From: Micromonospora sp. WMMD1082 | Lineage (GTDB): Bacteria > Actinomycetota > Actinomycetes > Mycobacteriales > Micromonosporaceae | DNA: 64,000 nucleotides | Reading direction: 5' to 3' | Assembly (NCBI RefSeq): GCF_029626175.1 | Contig: NZ_JARUBM010000002.1 | Coordinates: forward strand, 7,172,501-7,236,500 | Shown: positions 17,168-26,046 of the stretch, piece by piece | How the letters are laid out: every line of letters starts with the position of its first letter | Numbering within the stretch: position 1 is the first letter of the stretch | Program-made: the position numbers and the translations under genes | The notes under the pieces: model-generated | Seen by the model: only the letters and a program-made list of their open reading frames with translations | What the model was told of the DNA's origin: nothing | Databases searched by the model: none

Positions 17168-18412
17168 GTGAGAGAGACTCGGAAAACCCCCCACACCGAG
17201 GTACTGACGCCGGCCCGGCCACCTCGCCAGGCACTCTCGACGGAATCGACATCGGCATCCGATCCACCGCCGTTTCGGGTGCTCCTCACGTGTGAATTCT
17301 TCGAGCCCGGTTTCCGGGCCGGCGGGCCGGTGCGCTCCATCGCGCAACTCCTCGATTCCGTCTCCCCGACCGTCGACGTGACCGTGGTGACCCGGGACCG
17401 TGATCTCGGCTCATCCGAGCCGTACCCAGGCTTGTCCGGACGGATGGTCTGCCGCCGTCAGGCCCGGGTCTGCTACGTCGACCCACGCCGTCCCAGGCAC
17501 TGGTGGTTTCTCGCACGACGCCTGGTGCCGCGACGCTTCGATCTTCTCTACGTCAACAGCCTCTGGGCGCCCTCGTCGGTCATCCCGATCCTCGCCGCCT
17601 ACCTACGCCTCATTCGCGCGAGGCGGATTCTCGTCGCGCCCCGTGGCGAACTGGCACCGAGCGCGCTGGGCGTCAAGGCCGCCAAGAAGCGGCTCTTCCT
17701 GAGGCTCTGGCGTCCCGTTCTCCGGCGCCCCGACGTCCTGTGGCACGCTACCAACCCGCAGGAGGCAGAGCACATCCGGCGGACATTCCCCCGGGCATGG
17801 GTGGAGACGAGACAGAACGAGGTGTCACTTCCCCTCGAACCGCTGGCGCCGAAGACGACCGGCGGTGCCCTGCGGTTAATCTTCGTCAGCCGGATCAACC
17901 CGATCAAGAACCTCGCTGTCGCGCTCGCCGCACTCGCACGGGTCAGACAGCCAGTGGTGTTCGACATCTACGGACCTATCGAGGATCCGGGCTACTGGGC
18001 GGCGTGCCAGGATCTCATCCGGCAGGTTCCCGCGACGGTCCGCGTCAGCTACCTGGGCGAACTCGCCCCCGACCAGGTCCGCCCCACCTTCGCGCGGTAC
18101 GACGCGTTCGTCTTTCCCACTCAGGGTGAGAACTTCGGCCACGTCATCGCGGAAAGTCTCTCCGCGTCCTGCCCGGTCCTCTGCGCCGACCGGACCCCCT
18201 GGACCTCAGTGCTCGACGCGGGCGGCGGGATCGTCCTGACCGACCTCCAACCGGCAACCCTGGCCAGCCAGGTCGCACTGCTGGCCGGCCTCACCCCGGC
18301 AGACCGGCTCCGCACCCGGCAGGCGGCCGGAGAGGCGTACCGGGCCTGGCGGGCCAGCACGACCGGACCGAACATCCTCGACCGGATCAGGTCGGCCACC
18401 ACCGGTCGTTGA
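17168..18412 (+). CDS. GT4-family glycosyltransferase
   Basis: A 414-residue GT-B enzyme after a disordered N-terminus of about 35 residues. FRVLLTCEFFEPGFRAGGPVRS begins the acceptor domain; ILVAPRGELAPSALGVKAAKK is typical of WcaC/WcaI-like transferases. The donor domain begins LIFVSRINPIKNLAVALAAL (about 232). The catalytic EX7E-like region is FVFPTQGENFGHVIAESLSASCPVL (about 315-340), with both Glu present. It is divergent from the polymerase gene and 47 bp upstream of the flippase. Donor and acceptor cannot be read from sequence; it probably adds one sugar of the repeat unit. Confidence 0.9.
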   Translation: MRETRKTPHTEVLTPARPPRQALSTESTSASDPPPFRVLLTCEFFEPGFRAGGPVRSIAQLLDSVSPTVDVTVVTRDRDLGSSEPYPGLSGRMVCRRQARVCYVDPRRPRHWWFLARRLVPRRFDLLYVNSLWAPSSVIPILAAYLRLIRARRILVAPRGELAPSALGVKAAKKRLFLRLWRPVLRRPDVLWHATNPQEAEHIRRTFPRAWVETRQNEVSLPLEPLAPKTTGGALRLIFVSRINPIKNLAVALAALARVRQPVVFDIYGPIEDPGYWAACQDLIRQVPATVRVSYLGELAPDQVRPTFARYDAFVFPTQGENFGHVIAESLSASCPVLCADRTPWTSVLDAGGGIVLTDLQPATLASQVALLAGLTPADRLRTRQAAGEAYRAWRASTTGPNILDRIRSATTGR

Positions 18413-18459
18413 CACCCGACCCGGTCACACCGCAGCCATAGGCACCACGGGGAGGTCAC

Positions 18460-19794
18460 ATGGGCAGCCGCCAGGCCCTGGTGCCGACGGAAGAACCGGT
18501 CCCGAGGGGCGGGCCGACCGGAGTCCGGTCCAACACCATCGTCGCCTCGGCTGCCAGCCTGTTCAGCGGGTTAGTCAACGCCACCATGCTGGCGTATGCC
18601 GCCCGACAGGGGCAGACCGGGGAGATCGCCGCCTATAGCGTCATGACCGCCGCACTCACCTGGGTGGCGCTCCTGGTCATGGGTGGCTCGTCGCTGCTGT
18701 ACGTCTCGGGCGAAGAACACGAACGCCGTGCCGTACGCAGCCAACGTCTACTGATCGCAATACCGATCATGGTCGTCGCCACCGTCGTGATCACCGGCTT
18801 GTACCAGGGGCGAGGGTACGCGAGCACGGCGCTGATCGCCGCTGGCGGGGTCCTGATGTTGAACAGCCTCGCCGAGCTGCGCTACAGCGACTTGGCCCGG
18901 CAGATGCGGTTCGTCGCCGCCTCGGCCGCGCTGACCGGCACCCGGGTGCTGGCCCTGGCCCTGCTGATCGGTGGTGTCCCGCTGACCGCCGCCCTCGCCG
19001 TGGGAGCCGGGATCTATCTGCTGACCATGGAGGCGCTCGTGTGTCGCCGGGCGGCGACCGGCATCCGGCCGATGTGGTCCGGCCTGTCGCTGCGGGCGGC
19101 CGGCACCGCGTTCCGGCTGAACCGCCGGCTCTTCGGTTACAGCATCGCCGACGCCTTCAGCGCCCGCGCCGGCACGATCGCCCTATCCCTGGTCGCCAGC
19201 CCGCACGTGGTGGGCTGCTACGGCGCGCTGGTGAGCATCTACCAGGCACTGGTGGCGGTCGTGTTCAGCGGCCTACGGGTGCCGATGGCAATCCGAACGC
19301 GACGGCGGCACCGCATCGGCCCGCAGGCCTCCCTCGGCCGCGAGGCCGAGACAATCTCGATGGTGTCGTCCGCGCTGATAGCCGCGGGCATCGTCGCTTT
19401 CGCACCCTGGCTCACCACGACCCTCCTGAAACTCGGCATTCCAGAGGCGGCACTGTGGCTGCAACTGCTGGCGCTCGCGCTGCCGTTCGCCACAATCAAC
19501 CGGGCCTTCATCCTGAACCGCATCGGTGACGGCGCCTACGCCGCCGCAACTTGGACCGCCGCCGCCGTCGCCGGACTCGTCGGTGGCGGACTCATCGTCC
19601 AAGCGGCAGTCCTCAGCCCGACGGGAATCGCCGCCGCGGCGGGGACTGCGGAGGTGGTCGTCGCGGTGGTGCTGCTGGCCGGTGCCGCCTGGCGACACCG
19701 GCCGTGGAGACCGTCGGGTACGCCAGCGGCGGACCCGACGGCCACGGCGCGAGCAGCACGCGCTTCCCAGGTAGGTTCCGTGCCTTCTCGCTGA
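18460..19794 (+). CDS. Wzx-like polysaccharide flippase
   Basis: A 444-residue membrane protein with about 12 transmembrane segments and short loops, the layout of the MOP/polysaccharide-transport superfamily. The opening GVRSNTIVASAASLFSGLVNATMLA resembles Wzx/MATE proteins. It would flip the lipid-linked repeat to the outside for the Wzy-like protein at 15501. GGGGAGGT lies 4 nt before the ATG. No Wzz-type chain-length regulator or tyrosine kinase is seen in the window. The family call rests on topology rather than on a strict motif. Confidence 0.78.
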   Translation: MGSRQALVPTEEPVPRGGPTGVRSNTIVASAASLFSGLVNATMLAYAARQGQTGEIAAYSVMTAALTWVALLVMGGSSLLYVSGEEHERRAVRSQRLLIAIPIMVVATVVITGLYQGRGYASTALIAAGGVLMLNSLAELRYSDLARQMRFVAASAALTGTRVLALALLIGGVPLTAALAVGAGIYLLTMEALVCRRAATGIRPMWSGLSLRAAGTAFRLNRRLFGYSIADAFSARAGTIALSLVASPHVVGCYGALVSIYQALVAVVFSGLRVPMAIRTRRRHRIGPQASLGREAETISMVSSALIAAGIVAFAPWLTTTLLKLGIPEAALWLQLLALALPFATINRAFILNRIGDGAYAAATWTAAAVAGLVGGGLIVQAAVLSPTGIAAAAGTAEVVVAVVLLAGAAWRHRPWRPSGTPAADPTATARAARASQVGSVPSR

Positions 19795-19855
19795 CCAAAT
19801 GGTTGATGAGCGTTCATTCGATGTCGGACGCAGTGGGACGTTACGCCGATCGTAT

Positions 19856-19884
19856 TGACACACGTGACAGCCGCCACAAGGCTC
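19856..19884 (+). promoter_or_regulatory. promoter of the carboxypeptidase gene
   Basis: A perfect TTGACA (19856-19861), a 17-nt spacer and AAGGCT (19879-19884). It leaves a leader of about 28 nt with GGGGG-type ribosome site before the ATG at 19919. Confidence 0.6.
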
Positions 19885-19918
19885 GCGGTCAGACAGTCCG
19901 TCCGTCGAAGGGGGCAGG

Positions 19919-22900
19919 ATGAGGCGCACACCGCTGGCGATCGCCGGCGTGTTCACTCTGGTCGGCGCGCTCGCGCTGACCACACCGGCGAGCGCACGGC
20001 AACCGTCCGACCCGGGCGGCCGTGACGGCCTTGAGGTGTACGTCGGCACGGTCGGCCCGGCCCAGCTGCATCAACTGCGCGAGGCCGGCGTCGACATCGG
20101 ACACGGCGCGACGCCCGACCAGTCCGGCCGGACGGAGATCGAGACGGTGCTCAGCCGCGGCCAGGCCGATCGGCTGGCCCGCAAGGGCATCGACCTCAGG
20201 GTCAAACAGGTACGCGGCAAGGACGCCTCGCAGGTGCTGCGGGAGCAGGCCGCGACGGGCTGGCGGGGATTCCGGTCGTACAGCGAGCCCGGCGGCATCC
20301 GCGACGAGATCACCGCGACGGCGGCCCGTCATCCGCGGCTGGCCAAGGTGCAGTCGATCGGTCGTTCGGCGCAGGGCAAGCCGATCCTCGCCGTCAAGGT
20401 GACCAAGAACGCCAGGACCACGCCGGACGGCAAACGGCCGGCGGTGCTCTACGCCGGCACCCAGCACGCCCGGGAGTGGATCACGCCGGAGATGACCCGC
20501 CGGCTGATGCATCACGTGCTGGACCGCTACGGCTCCGACCGGGAGATCACCCGCCTGCTCGACACCACCGAGCTGTGGTTCGTCCCGGTGCTCAACCCGG
20601 ACGGCTACGACCACACCTTCACCGAGGGTAACCGGCTGTGGCGCAAGAACCTGCGGGACAACGACGGCGACGGGAAGATCACCGGCGCCGACGGCGTCGA
20701 CCTGAATCGCAACTTCGGCTACAAGTGGGGCTACGACAACGAGGGTTCCTCGCCGGACTCGACCAGCGAGACCTACCGGGGGCCCGGCCCCAACTCGGAG
20801 CCGGAGACCAAGGCACTGGACGCACTGTTCAAACGACTCAGGTTCACCTTCTTCGTCAACTACCACTCGGCGGCGGAACTGCTGCTCTACGGGGTCGGCT
20901 GGCAGGTGGCCACGCCCACGCCCGACGACGTCATCTACGAGGCGATGGCCGGTGACGACGCCAACCCGGCGATCCCCGGCTACGACCCGGACATCTCCGC
21001 CGAGCTGTACACCACCAACGGCGACACCGACAGCCACGCCACGGTGCGCTACGGCACGCTCGGGTTCACCCCGGAGATGTCCACCTGCCAGGCGGCGGCC
21101 GCCTCCGACCCGGACGACCAGTGGCGTCCGGAGGACTGCGTCAGCGTCTTCACCTTCCCGGACGACGAGAGGCTGATCGCCGCCGAGGTGGCCAAGAACA
21201 TCCCGTTCGCGCTCGCCGTCGCGAAGTCGGCGCACAAGCCGGACGATCCCGTCTCCGTGCTCGGCCATCGCACCCCGGACTTCGTGGTGGACGCCTTCGA
21301 CGTCTCGTACGGCCGGGACCAGCAGGTCGCCGCGATCACCCGGCGCTCGCTGAAGAACGTCACGCTGAACTACACGATCAACGGGGGCCGGGCGAAGTCC
21401 ACCGGTGTGCGCGAGTGGCGCGGTGGTGAGCGCTACGGCGACACCCACAACGACTACTACGCCGAACTACGCGGCAAGGTCACCGGCACCCGGCCGGGCG
21501 ACCGCGTGCAGGTCTGGTTCACCGCCAACAAGCCCGGCAAGGGCAAGGTCACCAGCGAACGCTTCACCTACCGCGTACATCACGACATCGGCGGGGACGT
21601 GCTGGTCCTGGCGGTCGAGGACGTCACGGGCCTGAGCCCGGTCCAGGACAGCACCACCGCGAAGTACGCCGACGCCGTGGCCGCCTCGCTGCGGGCCGCC
21701 GGGCGCAGCAGCGACGTGTACGACTTCGACGCGATGGGCCGCACCGCACCGCACCATCTGGGCGTGCTCTCGCACTACAAGGCGGTGGTCTGGGAGACCG
21801 GCGACGACATCATCCTGCGCGCCGAGGGCCAGGTGCCCGGCACCGTGGCGAAGGCGGCCGTGGATGTCGAACTGTCCGTCCGGGACTACCTCAACGAGGG
21901 CGGCAAGCTGCTGCTCAGCGGCAAGTACGCGCTCTACGCCCAGGCCGCCGACGGGCTGTACGGCTACCAGCCGGACGCGCCGCCGGAGTGCACGGACGCC
22001 GAGGACCCGACCTGCCTGCCGGTGCTCAACGACTTCCAGCAGTACTGGCTGGGCGCGTACACCTACGTCAGCGACGGCGGGACCTCGTCCGACGGGCAGC
22101 CGTACCCGGTCCGGGGTGACTCCGGTGCGTTCGCCGGCTTCGCCGGGACGCTCAACGCCGAGGGCTCGGCGGGCAACCAGGACCACACCGCGTCGTTCCT
22201 GACTACGTCGAGCTTCCTGCCGCCGGCACAGTTCCCGCAGTTCACCAGCTCCGCGCCGGTGGGCTGGCAGCGGCCGGGGGGAGCGCCGTTCGACCCCCGT
22301 ACGGGTGACTGGTACCTGCACAGCGGGCAGTCCGACGATTCGTACAAGCGGCTGACCCGGACGGTGGACCTGACCGGGGCCAGCAGCGGTGAGCTGCGCT
22401 TCTTCACCTCGTTCGACATCGAGACGGCCTGGGACTTCATGATCGTCGAGGCACACGAGGTGGGTACCGACGACTGGACCACGCTGCCGGACTCCGGCGG
22501 CCTGACCACGCAGGACACCGGGAACAGCTGCACCTCCGGCTGGCGGGAGCTCCACCCGTTCCTCGCGCACTACCAGGGCGAGGACTGCTCCCCGGTCGGC
22601 ACGACGGGTGTCTGGCACGCGGCCACCGGCACCTCCAACGGCTGGAAGGAGTTCGTGGCCGACCTGACCCCGTACGCGGGCACGCAGGTGGAGGTCTCGA
22701 TCACGTACGTGACCGACTGGGCCTTCCAGAGCCTCGGGGTGTTCCTGGACGACACGCGGGTGACCGTCGACGGGACCACCGTCGCGGAGACCTCGTTCGA
22801 GACGGACCTCGGCGGCTGGACGGTGGCCGGCCCGCCGCCCGGCTCCAGCCCGGCGGCGGCCAACGACTGGTCCCGCACCCAGCAGGCGTTCGAGGAGGGC

Positions 22901-23023
22901 TCGGTGGTGGTCACCAGCGACACCGTCTACCTGGGCTTCGGGCTCGAAGGGTTGGCCCCGGCCGCCCGGGACGCGCTGGTCGCCCGGTCGTTGACCCACC
23001 TGACCGGCCGGCCCCGCCGGTAG
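19919..23023 (+). CDS. secreted M14 zinc carboxypeptidase with immune-inhibitor-A-like C-terminus
   Basis: A 1034-residue exported protein. The signal peptide (IAGVFTLVGALALTTPASA, cleavage near residue 27) is followed by a propeptide-like region. The M14 metallopeptidase domain (about 120-430) has zinc ligands His183 and Glu186 in QHAREWITPE, His316 in NYHSAAELL, and catalytic Glu386 in GFTPEMSTC. These enzymes cleave C-terminal residues from peptides outside the cell. The remaining 600 residues carry a flavodoxin/GATase-like segment (about 555-680) and a jelly-roll-like region with Trp/Cys-rich strands (about 775-1020), as in immune-inhibitor-A-type proteases. A terminator follows. It is probably its own transcription unit. 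Confidence 0.92.
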   Translation: MRRTPLAIAGVFTLVGALALTTPASARQPSDPGGRDGLEVYVGTVGPAQLHQLREAGVDIGHGATPDQSGRTEIETVLSRGQADRLARKGIDLRVKQVRGKDASQVLREQAATGWRGFRSYSEPGGIRDEITATAARHPRLAKVQSIGRSAQGKPILAVKVTKNARTTPDGKRPAVLYAGTQHAREWITPEMTRRLMHHVLDRYGSDREITRLLDTTELWFVPVLNPDGYDHTFTEGNRLWRKNLRDNDGDGKITGADGVDLNRNFGYKWGYDNEGSSPDSTSETYRGPGPNSEPETKALDALFKRLRFTFFVNYHSAAELLLYGVGWQVATPTPDDVIYEAMAGDDANPAIPGYDPDISAELYTTNGDTDSHATVRYGTLGFTPEMSTCQAAAASDPDDQWRPEDCVSVFTFPDDERLIAAEVAKNIPFALAVAKSAHKPDDPVSVLGHRTPDFVVDAFDVSYGRDQQVAAITRRSLKNVTLNYTINGGRAKSTGVREWRGGERYGDTHNDYYAELRGKVTGTRPGDRVQVWFTANKPGKGKVTSERFTYRVHHDIGGDVLVLAVEDVTGLSPVQDSTTAKYADAVAASLRAAGRSSDVYDFDAMGRTAPHHLGVLSHYKAVVWETGDDIILRAEGQVPGTVAKAAVDVELSVRDYLNEGGKLLLSGKYALYAQAADGLYGYQPDAPPECTDAEDPTCLPVLNDFQQYWLGAYTYVSDGGTSSDGQPYPVRGDSGAFAGFAGTLNAEGSAGNQDHTASFLTTSSFLPPAQFPQFTSSAPVGWQRPGGAPFDPRTGDWYLHSGQSDDSYKRLTRTVDLTGASSGELRFFTSFDIETAWDFMIVEAHEVGTDDWTTLPDSGGLTTQDTGNSCTSGWRELHPFLAHYQGEDCSPVGTTGVWHAATGTSNGWKEFVADLTPYAGTQVEVSITYVTDWAFQSLGVFLDDTRVTVDGTTVAETSFETDLGGWTVAGPPPGSSPAAANDWSRTQQAFEEGSVVVTSDTVYLGFGLEGLAPAARDALVARSLTHLTGRPRR

Positions 23024-23034
23024 CGGCGGTCGAG

Positions 23035-23069
23035 GGCGCGCCGGCGGCCGGGTAGGCCGTCGGCGCGCC
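23035..23069 (+). terminator. terminator hairpin after the carboxypeptidase
   Basis: A 15-bp stem with one G-U pair (23035-23049 with 23055-23069) and a 5-nt loop, followed by TT. It lies 12 bp after the stop codon. Confidence 0.8.
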
Positions 23070-23119
23070 TTGCCGCGTACCGCCGTGGGAACCGCCCGGA
23101 CTGTGATGAGCTGTGGGGC

Positions 23120-24049
23120 ATGGACCGGATCCGGCTCGGGCTGGTGCTCCACCCCACCCGGGACGTCTCCCCGGTGGTGGACACCATCGCGGCCTGGGCC
23201 GCCCGGCACGACGCCGCCCTGGCGGTACGCGCCGAGGACCGGCAGCGGGTGCCCGACCCCGTCCAGGCGATGTCGGAGAAGGATCTCGTCGCCGGCACGG
23301 ACGTGCTGGTCAGCATCGGCGGAGACGGCACGATGCTGGGCGCGCTGCGGATGGCCGTCGACGATCCGAAGCCGGTGCTCGGCGTGCACCTGGGCAAGCT
23401 GGGGTTCCTGGTGGAGGTGGAACCGCCGGAACTGCCGGCGGCACTGGACCGGCTGCTGACCGGGGAGTACATCGTCGAGGCGCACAGCTGCCTGGCCTGC
23501 GACGTGTGCGGCGACGACGTGGTCGCGTTCAACGACATCGCGCTGATCCGCCAGCCCGGGCAGGGCTTCGTCACCGCCACCCTGGCGGTCAACGGGCAGC
23601 AGTACGGCTACTACCGCTGCGACGCGCTGGTGGTGAGCACCCCCATCGGCTCGACCGCCTACAGTTACGCCGCCGGCGGGCCGCTGATCTCCCCGGCGAC
23701 GCGGGCGGTGGTGGTGACCCCGAGCGCACCGATGTCCGGCATCTCCCGGTCGGTGGTGGTCTCCCCGGACGAGATGGTGCGGTTGGAGCTGCGTCCCGGA
23801 TCCGCGCCGGTCGCCGTGGAGGTGGACGGGATGGTCATCCGGGACGGCTCGACGTCGGGCGCGGTGGACATCCGCTACCGCCACGACGCGGGCCTGGTGG
23901 TACGCCTCGACCCGCGCCGCTACCAGGAACGCAGTCAGCTCAAGCTGAGCCTGCTCGACCTGCCGCTGCTGCCGGAACAACTGCGCGAACTGCTCCCCGA
24001 GAGCCTGCGCCGCCAACTCGGCCGCCGTGAGCTGCCACCCCCGCGCTGA
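23120..24049 (+). CDS. nadK: NAD kinase
   Basis: A 309-residue ATP-NAD kinase that makes NADP from NAD. The catalytic GGDGT motif is at residues 67-71 (Asp69). Later come LGVHLGKLGFL, FNDIALIR (the NE/D substrate motif), TPIGSTAYSYAAGGPLISP and VEVDGM. Actinomycetes usually have a nadK near recN and tlyA; this copy stands alone, so it may be a second paralogue. The ATG at 23120 fits the family start (RIRLGLVLHPTRD). No clear ribosome site is seen, so a leaderless start is possible. It is convergent with the response regulator gene. Confidence 0.92.
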   Translation: MDRIRLGLVLHPTRDVSPVVDTIAAWAARHDAALAVRAEDRQRVPDPVQAMSEKDLVAGTDVLVSIGGDGTMLGALRMAVDDPKPVLGVHLGKLGFLVEVEPPELPAALDRLLTGEYIVEAHSCLACDVCGDDVVAFNDIALIRQPGQGFVTATLAVNGQQYGYYRCDALVVSTPIGSTAYSYAAGGPLISPATRAVVVTPSAPMSGISRSVVVSPDEMVRLELRPGSAPVAVEVDGMVIRDGSTSGAVDIRYRHDAGLVVRLDPRRYQERSQLKLSLLDLPLLPEQLRELLPESLRRQLGRRELPPPR

Positions 24050-24098
24050 CCCTGGCTCGCCCTACCCGAGGCGCCGATAGCTCCGGCAGGGAGCGGCA

Positions 24099-24740
24099 TC
24101 AGCGTCGGGTGCCGAGGCCGGCGTCGCGGGCCAGCAGGGCGGCTTCGGTGCGGTTGCTACAGCCCAGCTTGACCAGCAGCCGCGAAACATGGCCCTTCAC
24201 GGTGGCCTCGGACAGGTGCAGACGGCGCCCGATCTGGTGGTTCGACCAGCCGGCGCCCAGGTTCTCCAGGACCTCTCGCTCACGTTCGGTGAGCGAGGCG
24301 CAGATGTCTCGGGCCTGTTGGCGGTGGTGACCGATGTTGCCGACCAGCCTCTGGGCCGCCACCGGCGACAGGACGGTGTTTCCCGCGGCGGCGGCTCGCA
24401 CCAGGTCGACCAGTTCCTCCGGTGAGGTGGACTTGACCAGGAACCCGACGGCGCCGGCCCGCAACGCGCGCAGCACATACTCATCCAGATCGAAGGTGGT
24501 GAGCGCCACGATCCGGGGGGACCTGGGTAGTGTCGCGATGCGCTCGATCGCGGTGAGCCCGTCGACACCGGGCATCCGCAGATCGATCAGCATCACGTCG
24601 GGATGGAGGCGGACCACGGCCTCCACCGCCTCGGCACCGTCGTGCGCCTCACCGACCACGTCCAGGCCGGCAGCGGTGAGGATGGTGCGCAGGTGCGCGC
24701 ACACCATCCGCTCGTCATCGACGAGCAGGACGCGGATCAC
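24099..24740 (-). CDS. NarL/LuxR-family response regulator
   Basis: A 213-residue response regulator. The receiver domain begins IRVLLVDDERMV and has the phosphoacceptor Asp in VMLIDLRMPGVDG (about residue 54) and Lys in GFLVKSTSPEEL. The LuxR-type DNA-binding domain (about 147-205) reads LTEREREVLENLGAGWSNHQ then SEATVKGHVSRLLVKLG. Its ATG overlaps the kinase stop by 4 nt, so it is the cognate regulator of that kinase. The adjacent divergent DUF418 gene is the natural first target to consider. Confidence 0.95.
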   Translation of the reverse strand: MIRVLLVDDERMVCAHLRTILTAAGLDVVGEAHDGAEAVEAVVRLHPDVMLIDLRMPGVDGLTAIERIATLPRSPRIVALTTFDLDEYVLRALRAGAVGFLVKSTSPEELVDLVRAAAAGNTVLSPVAAQRLVGNIGHHRQQARDICASLTEREREVLENLGAGWSNHQIGRRLHLSEATVKGHVSRLLVKLGCSNRTEAALLARDAGLGTRR

Positions 24741-25882
24741 CGCCCCGCCCCCGTCGGGACGTACACCGGAAGTGTGGCGGAGACGGTGAAGCCGCCGTCC
24801 GGCGTCGACCCGGCGGTCAGTGTGCCACCGACGACCTCCACCCGGCGCCGCAGCCCGTCCAGGCCGCTGCCGCCGCCGACCGCGGTCAGGTCCAGGTCGG
24901 GTGGGCGGCGCCGTGGAGTGTTGGAGACGGTCGCGTTCACGCCGTGCCTGCCGTAGGACACCGCCACGGTGGCGTCGGCACCTGGCGCGTGCTTGTGGAC
25001 GTTGGTCAAGGACTCCTGCACCAGGCGGAACAGCGTGCGTCGCACGGTCGGCGCGACCATGGCCGGATCGCCCTCCTCCACCAGCCGCACCGGGAAACCG
25101 ACCGCGCGGGAATCGTCCACCAGTGATGCCAGGTCGGATTCGCCGGCCGGTTCAGCGGGACCGGCCGGCGTCCCGTCCCCGCTGCGCAGGACGCCGACCA
25201 GGTCGCGCAGTTCGGCCAACGCCTGACAGCCGGCCACCCGCAGCTCCTCGGCCGCCGCTCGGGCGGCTGGGTCGGTGGTACTGACCCGCAGCGCACCGGC
25301 CTGCAGCACCATCAGGTTGATCCGATGGGTGACCGCGTCATGCATCTCGCCAGCCAGCTTGATCCGCTCGTCGGCCCGGGCCTGTTCGGCCAGCAGCAGC
25401 CGCTCTCGCTCGGCCCGCTCGGCCCGCTCCGTCAGCTCCGCCACCAGGCTTCGCCGGGCGCGAACGTACATGCCGAGCAGTGCGGAGCACAGTATGACGG
25501 CGGGCGCGGAGAAGGGGTCCGCGATCGCCCAGGCCCGCGCCCCCACCAGGAACGCCACCGCCAGCACCGCGATCACTGCCCACTGCCGCCACCGCCGTCC
25601 GCCGCCGTGGACGGTGACAGAATAGGGCGCGATGACGGCGGCCCAGGCCGGCGCGAACACACTGATCGCCGCGATCGTCAGCGCAGCGGTATACGGACGC
25701 CGGCGGCGCGCCAGCAGCATCGCCGCAGCAGTGACCTGCGCGGCCACGTAGACCCACGTCGGTGCCGCGACCAGGTGGGTGTCCGGGCCTGGACCGGAGA
25801 GTTCCAGCCCCGTGCCGACCGCCGCCGCCACCAGCGCCACAGACACGTCGACGGCCACCGAGAGTACCCGGCTGCGCCCCAT
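24737..25882 (-). CDS. NarL-partner sensor histidine kinase (HisKA_3, DesK-like topology)
   Basis: A 381-residue kinase. The N-terminal half has about five hydrophobic segments (VDVSVALVAAAVGTGLEL onward, to about residue 155) and no large sensor loop, so it probably senses a membrane-borne signal. The HisKA_3 dimerisation domain carries His181 in AGEMHDAVTHRINLMVLQAG. The HATPase domain has a short N box (LVQESLTNVHKHA) and GGGSGLDGLRRRVEVVGG. The ATG at 25882 is selected because a promoter ends 6 nt before it and the upstream open frame reads as non-protein-like sequence. It overlaps the regulator gene by 4 nt. Confidence 0.93.
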   Translation of the reverse strand: MGRSRVLSVAVDVSVALVAAAVGTGLELSGPGPDTHLVAAPTWVYVAAQVTAAAMLLARRRRPYTAALTIAAISVFAPAWAAVIAPYSVTVHGGGRRWRQWAVIAVLAVAFLVGARAWAIADPFSAPAVILCSALLGMYVRARRSLVAELTERAERAERERLLLAEQARADERIKLAGEMHDAVTHRINLMVLQAGALRVSTTDPAARAAAEELRVAGCQALAELRDLVGVLRSGDGTPAGPAEPAGESDLASLVDDSRAVGFPVRLVEEGDPAMVAPTVRRTLFRLVQESLTNVHKHAPGADATVAVSYGRHGVNATVSNTPRRRPPDLDLTAVGGGSGLDGLRRRVEVVGGTLTAGSTPDGGFTVSATLPVYVPTGAGR

Positions 25883-25888
25883 ACGTGC

Positions 25889-25916
25889 AGGGTAACCGGA
25901 CCGGTTCGTCGTGCAA
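25889..25916 (-). promoter_or_regulatory. promoter of leaderless histidine kinase gene
   Basis: On the minus strand TTGCAC (25916-25911), a 16-nt spacer and TACCCT (25894-25889) end 6 nt before the ATG at 25882. No ribosome site precedes the start. Confidence 0.6.
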
Positions 25917-26046
25917 GCCGGCGCAGGCGACGACCCTACTTTCGTCGCAACCAGGCCCCGACGATGGTCGCGGTTGTGCCGTGCGGCCCTCGGACGCGGG
26001 GTTGACTGGCGCCGATGGATGTCGGCCGGATCCAGGAGGCGATCAC

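Noticed and set aside
24050-24098. Terminator between nadK and the response regulator gene
   Set aside because: Only a 5-bp GCTCC/GGAGC stem is visible, too weak to call.
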